From NCBI GenBank assembly GCA_963971285.1, contig OZ020244.1:434001-498000 (forward strand): a stretch of DNA of 64,000 nucleotides, read 5' to 3'. The translations under genes were made by a program, and so were the position numbers. How positions within the stretch are numbered: the first letter of the stretch is position 1; each line of letters opens with the position of its first letter. The DNA comes from Astropecten irregularis. Lineage: Eukaryota; Echinodermata; Asteroidea; Paxillosida; Astropectinidae. A model generated the notes under the pieces. That model worked only from the letters and a program-made list of their open reading frames with translations, was not told the origin of the DNA and made no database searches. This document shows positions 59,877-64,000 of the stretch, in pieces.

Positions 59877-59976
59877 AAGAATTTACGTCCGCCACACTCT
59901 ATAATTGCAGGGTGTACAGTGTATGATTAGGGGATGTACACCCTGCAGTATTAGAATGTGGCGGATGTAAATTCTT
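59877..59976. repeat. long hairpin, 42-base arms
   Basis: Left arm 59877-59918 (AAGAATTTACGTCCGCCACA...GCAGGGTGTACA) and right arm 59935-59976 pair at roughly 37 of 42 positions around a 16-base loop. The size (100 nt) is compatible with a foldback MITE or a miRNA-precursor-like hairpin. No conservation data available. Confidence 0.75.
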
Positions 59977-59979
59977 CTA

Positions 59980-61125
59980 TGGTCAAGCATTGGGATATGA
60001 TGAATTCTGGGCTATTAGGCCTACACAGACTGGTGTGAAGACAAATTGTTCAAAAAGTACATGTCAAAGATCAGCACAACATGCATTTTTAGGTCAAATT
60101 TAAAGTGAATTACTTCTTTAGAACCTAAAAGTATTGTACTTTTAAAAAGTAACATGGCGACCATAATAATAATCAAATCAATGCATAGAGTAACTCCCAT
60201 TTCAGACAGGCATTCCAGCATCGCGCCAAACCAATGGAAAGGCAAGATTTGAATTAAGAACATATAAAGTTCGACATCTGAAACAATTAGGAGCAACCAG
60301 GCACATCTGATGTCGAAAGATCCGCGGTCTAGGTCGTTCAGAACAGCACTAGAGCAACATCATTTTACGTCGCTCTAGTCATGAGCCAAGCTCAATGCAA
60401 ATGTATGTAAATGTATGCAAATGAGCAGTGAACTGCAAACATATCGCACAATACACACACACTACTTTTTGAAATGAATTAATAAGCACTAGACGCCTGT
60501 GCTGGCCAAACAGTACATCATAAGGGTGCACTTTTCAATATTGCTTTGCTCATGACTAATATTTATAAGGACAAGCCTAATAGTAAAACAAAAATGATGA
60601 CAGCTATGATGCCTAGATCGTGATGGTTGTGTATGATGACAATGCTTAATGTCCATTTCCTTCTTGCAACAACGAAGATGACAATTATTCTGAACAATGT
60701 ACGGTCTGAAACGTAAACACCCCCAAAAGTCTTCCACTGATTCAGTTAGTGCTTTGTCCGTTTGTGTGTTTGTTTGTAGGCCTGTACTCTAGTGTATTAA
60801 GTTCACCTGTCTGAAACCTAAATCTGAATTGGGTCAACCTAGGATCACTCCTAGTCTATATATAGTTCGGTGTGACGTTACGTCTGAATTGTGCCTGGAA
60901 AGCTACATGTAGTAATAAAAGGATAGTAATTGTGCAAGAGGTCTGAGTTTATATCAGCTACCTACTAGTGTATAACCCAGGCTATACTACATGTATAATA
61001 TAGTATAATATATAATTATAGTATATAACACCTCCATCCTTAAACTTGTCCCTCTTTCATGAAGTTTATAACTCTTAGTTTATTCTACGTATTCCATCTC
61101 CTACTCAATTCCCCTCTGCTATATA
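59980..61125. other. AT-rich non-coding DNA
   Basis: No supported gene. The minus-strand frame at 60021-60296 is hydrophobic without recognisable motifs. An alternating TATAATATAG-type stretch lies at about 60985-61030. Confidence 0.5.
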
Positions 61126-61132
61126 CAAAGCC

Positions 61133-61520
61133 TAGAATTCTAATTATCTGCAAGGTTAGTCAGTTTGGCATGTGCTACTGAAAGGCATATAACCATGGAG
61201 TGTTTTATAGCTCCATGGTAACCAATTGACTCTAATTTTCACACTGGCAGCCCTCATACAGTATTACTTACGGTCAATGATTTCAGTTGGTAGGTATTGC
61301 CATTTATGGAGGCTTTTTTCTTTCTTTAAAAAATCCCTAATTAATCATATTAAACCTCTCCAGCTTCTAGAAAAATCTACAATGGCGGACTGTGATTATA
61401 AAAAACAAAGTGGGAATAAAATTCAGTGCAAGCCCTTGTATTACTTATGGTCAATGGATTTAGCAGGTAGATATGGTTATTTACTGAAGCATTATATTTT
61501 TTTAAACCAAATGAACCCTT
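61133..61520. repeat. duplicated segment, copy 1, with internal degenerate tandem copy
   Basis: 61133-61357 is about 85-90% identical to 63181-63380 (shared TACAAAGCCTAGAATTCTAA, CTGGCAGCCCTCATA, GGTCAATGATTTCAGTTGG, CCCTAATTAATCATATTAA). A weaker third copy follows at about 61437-61490 (TATTACTTATGGTCAATGG). Copy 1 has a hairpin ACCATGGAG/CTCCATGGT (61193-61220) where copy 2 has only TTAATA. The open frame 61226-61522 mirrors this repeat (YYLRSM..GRY and YYLWSM..GRY) and is probably not a gene. Confidence 0.6.
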
Positions 61521-61524
61521 AACC

Positions 61525-61590
61525 TCTGGGGTTAGGCATCTGCGCTAGTAAGCAGGAGGTCGTGGGTTCGAATCCCACCTTAGCAAGCAT
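61525..61590 (+). mobile_element. tRNA-like SINE fragment
   Basis: A perfect T arm: stem GTGGG/CCCAC around TTCGAAT (61562-61578), with B box GGTTCGAATCCC. The anticodon-like stem CTGC/GCAG has an 8-base loop, and the acceptor side CTTAGCA finds no partner upstream. It is therefore a tRNA-derived retroposon or relic, not an intact tRNA. It is a different family from the two minus-strand SINEs. Confidence 0.55.
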
Positions 61591-62039
61591 GTGATTTTTT
61601 CTCACGTGCACTGAGTATACAGTGCTCTACAGTGCTTATCCACGTCGGTGAAGGGCAAGCCTAATTTGCATATTATCTATTTCCCGACCAAAATCATCAA
61701 TATTCATGAATGCGATTGTAATTGAAGTACAAATTATGCTCTTGACAGAATTTGCAGTTGAATTGAAATTGCTGTTCGGTTTTAGATTCATGTCTTTTTA
61801 ATTGGGAACTTGAGATTCACCATTAAATATTGTAAAATCAATCCAAATCAAGCACATTGAAGCTTATAGTCTGTGACCTCACTGACCTGTGTACACCCAA
61901 GTCCAGTTAACATGGTCAAGTCAAGTGTTTCGTCACAGGTTGTGACCCGGATTTAAATTTGGAAAAAGCAAACAAATTTCAGTCTCTTGGTGTTTGTTTA
62001 TTTCCAAATATGCTTGACTTGATTTGACTTTCAAGAGCT

Positions 62040-62175
62040 AAATAATTGACCCGACTCTTAATTCATTCTTGACCTAATGACTCGACTTGACTCGAGTCAC
62101 TTCTTCAAAATGACATGCCTCAACTTGAGTCACTTCTTTAAAATGATTCAACTCGACTTGAGTCACAAAAAACAG
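62040..62175. repeat. degenerate GACTTGAGTCAC tandem repeat
   Basis: Variants of ACTCGACTTGAGTCAC plus TTCTTYAAAATGA repeat about every 35 bp (62080-62170). The core CTCGAGTC/CTTGAGTC is near-palindromic. Earlier scattered GACTTGA motifs (62010-62040) suggest an older, longer array. Confidence 0.6.
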
Positions 62176-62179
62176 TGAG

Positions 62180-63180
62180 TCATTACATTTACAACTCTGC
62201 CCTCCCCCCTCCAAACCACCACCAACCCTCCCCCAATATAAAAACATCCCTGCAATAATGTACAGGTGTATCAAGATTGATTGATTTACAAATGCAGTTA
62301 TTTATATGATGATTTGTCATATAAAAAAAAGAATTTAGTTTGGAAACCAGACCCCCCCCCAAGACTGTTTATGCACTTGAGCAATATGTACATGTACATG
62401 CTAGTGCTACAAAAAGCAGCTAAAGCAGAGCTATACATACATGTATGTATATACATGAAGTACACAGTACAGTACATACAGTGTAGTGAGTGTACTAGGT
62501 CATCCATTGTCTGTTTTAATGAAATGTTTGGGCTTACACTTGGTCATGAAAGCATGATATGTGCAAATAACTGCACTGTGAACTACAAATGTACGTAACA
62601 ATCACACACGTAACTGAAATTCTACTAGTGTGACCATGTGTATTATTTTAAAAAAGCCAATTGTCCATTTATCTGAGTAACAGGCCTTACTGTAGGCATT
62701 GTGGAACTTATTTATAATATTCATGTAGAGTATGAACGTATTATTTGATAGTCAGGTCTTTTTATTTAAACTTTGATGCATTTTGTTACATGTGTGACTT
62801 GTTCAGCACCCCCCCCTCATTTTTTGTTAAAATGTTGTGGTATTTTTAGTATTAGAAATACTCCCAAATGAAAACATTTGCACCCTCACAGAACAGAATT
62901 GATTTATCATGTTAACATTATATAAAAATTACAAAAACCACATTTCTAGGGTGAAATTCCTCAAAAGTGTTTTTTTTACCAAAATCTACATTTTTTACAC
63001 TTAAAAAACAATTTTACATTTTTGCAGAAATAATGCTTTCAGACATTATATATAACATGAATAAAATAATAACAGAAGTGTAGAGATGGTTTGCAATTTT
63101 GATGTTTCGTGCTCACATTCCAGAGAATGGTCCATTTCTTGAATTTGATAACTTCCATTTTATCCTCTGCCATACATCTA
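62180..63180. other. AT-rich non-coding DNA
   Basis: TACATGTATGTATATACATG-type palindromic runs at about 62390-62480 and homopolymer tracts. No supported gene. Confidence 0.5.
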
Positions 63181-63380
63181 TACAAAGCCTAGAATTCTAA
63201 TTATCTGCAAGGTTAGTCAGTTTGGCGCGTGCTCCTGAAAGGCATATATTAATAATTGACTCTAATTTTCACACTGGCAGCCCTCATATTACTTACGGTC
63301 AATGATTTCAGTTGGTTGGTATTTCGCAAATTTATGGAGGCTTTTCTTTCTTTTAAAAATCCCTAATTAATCATATTAAT
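63181..63380. repeat. duplicated segment, copy 2
   Basis: Direct repeat of 61133-61357, about 2.05 kb downstream. It ends just before the 21-bp array. Confidence 0.7.
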
Positions 63381-63415
63381 ACGAAAGCCCAATCGTGCCA
63401 CTGACAAAAATAATT

Positions 63416-63690
63416 AACGGATTACTAATTCGTTTTAACGGATTACTAATTCGTTTTAACGGATTACTAATTCGTTTTAACGGATTACTAATTCGTTTTA
63501 ACGGATTACTAATTCGTTTTAACGGATTACTAATTCGTTTTAACGGATTACTAATTCGTTTTAACGGATTACTAATTCGTTTTAACGGATTACTAATTCG
63601 TTTTAACGGATTACTAATTCGTTTTAACGGATTACTAATTCGTTTTAACGGATTACTAATTCGTTTTTTCGAATTACTAATTCGTTTTTA
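63416..63690. repeat. 21-bp tandem repeat, about 13 copies
   Basis: The unit is AACGGATTACTAATTCGTTT plus T. Twelve perfect copies are followed by a degenerate copy and a partial one. 21 bp equals 7 codons, so a frame reading GLLIRFN over and over (63395-63778) stays open. This is an artefact of the repeat, not a protein. Perfect copies imply recent expansion or slippage. Confidence 0.95.
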
Positions 63691-64000
63691 CGGATTATTT
63701 TTTTACACGGCTATGGCTTGGAAATACACAAGAGCCTATACAAAGTGGCTGCAGCCGGTGGGGCGTGCTCGTGTGTAATTTCAAGCTGTAGCCATGTAAT
63801 TCGGACATGGCTTCGCTGGTTCGAGGTATTTTAGACATCATTCGAAAACTGCATGCAAAAGCAAAGGAACCAGCGTAACATATGGCCGAGCCCCCGTCAC
63901 GTCACTAGCACTGTGTTTGTACATTGCATAATACGCACGCTGCGACTTACGCTACTGACAACAACCATCATCAACCAACTTTCTGCCTTTTACAGTTTTA
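63691..64000. other. unique DNA at window end
   Basis: CpG content rises towards the end (GGGGCGTGCTCGTGTG, CCCCCGTCACGTCAC). No feature supported within the window. Confidence 0.4.

Noticed and set aside
61226..61522. 98-codon frame with an internal YYL.SM..GRY repeat
   Set aside because: The internal repeat mirrors a non-coding DNA duplication also present, frame-disrupted, at 63181-63380.
61525..61590. Functional tRNA gene
   Set aside because: Good T arm only; no acceptor pairing and an 8-base anticodon loop.
63395..63778. 127-codon frame repeating GLLIRFN
   Set aside because: Direct translation of a perfect 21-bp tandem repeat; no independent coding evidence.

Overview
The window looks like nuclear DNA from an animal. 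Support: metazoan-type splice signals (polypyrimidine-AG acceptors, GTAAGT/GTGAGT donors), TATA/CCAAT/octamer promoter motifs, tRNA-like SINEs, hAT- and mariner-type elements with clean target-site duplications, abundant mini- and satellite DNA, and no long open reading frames. Base composition (AT-rich, with CpG-dense islands left in place) and the MITE families suggest a marine invertebrate, perhaps an echinoderm. That assignment is inference, because no conserved protein gene is recognised.

Layout. 0-5 kb: AT-rich non-coding DNA with a cluster of tRNA T-arm-like motifs and a SINE. 5-9.3 kb: a degenerate dispersed repeat family interrupted by a 2.1 kb array of a 29-bp minisatellite. 9.3-13.4 kb: CpG-rich DNA packed with inverted-repeat elements. 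13.41-33.40 kb: a nearly homogeneous satellite array, about 20 kb or 31% of the window, built from a 482-bp inverted-repeat element (A) and a ~962-bp block (B). The usual order is A-B-B, with one A-B-B-B and one A-B variant, and the array runs into a 200-N gap. 33.6-36 kb: a second copy of the 0.5 kb TIR element that also lies left of the array, a Harbinger-like MITE and unique DNA.

36.0-48.1 kb: the most gene-like region. It has a promoter-like block, an exon-1 donor, and a series of probable exons on the + strand. Eleven tandem homologous exon units (~655 bp period, 39.7-46.2 kb) each carry up to five stem-loops. The exons have stops in all frames, so a long non-coding RNA or a long spliced 5' leader is the best reading. 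It may lead to a 219-bp open exon at 47.84-48.06 kb.

48-56 kb: a mariner-type MITE, two GGGCC-ended MITEs, an 83-bp tandem repeat, and a 2.5 kb long-inverted-repeat element sitting inside a short minisatellite. 56.7-59.8 kb: a 138-bp minisatellite in which every unit carries a perfect match to the CTCF core consensus. It is interrupted by two hAT-type elements with exact 8-bp duplications, one holding a decayed transposase. 60-64 kb: duplicated AT-rich sequence, another tRNA-like SINE and a 21-bp array.

Most open frames in the window are by-products of tandem repeats. No complete protein-coding gene can be supported. The most unusual content is the exon-plus-hairpin tandem array, then the A-B-B satellite, whose internal markers record how it formed, and the CTCF-motif minisatellite.
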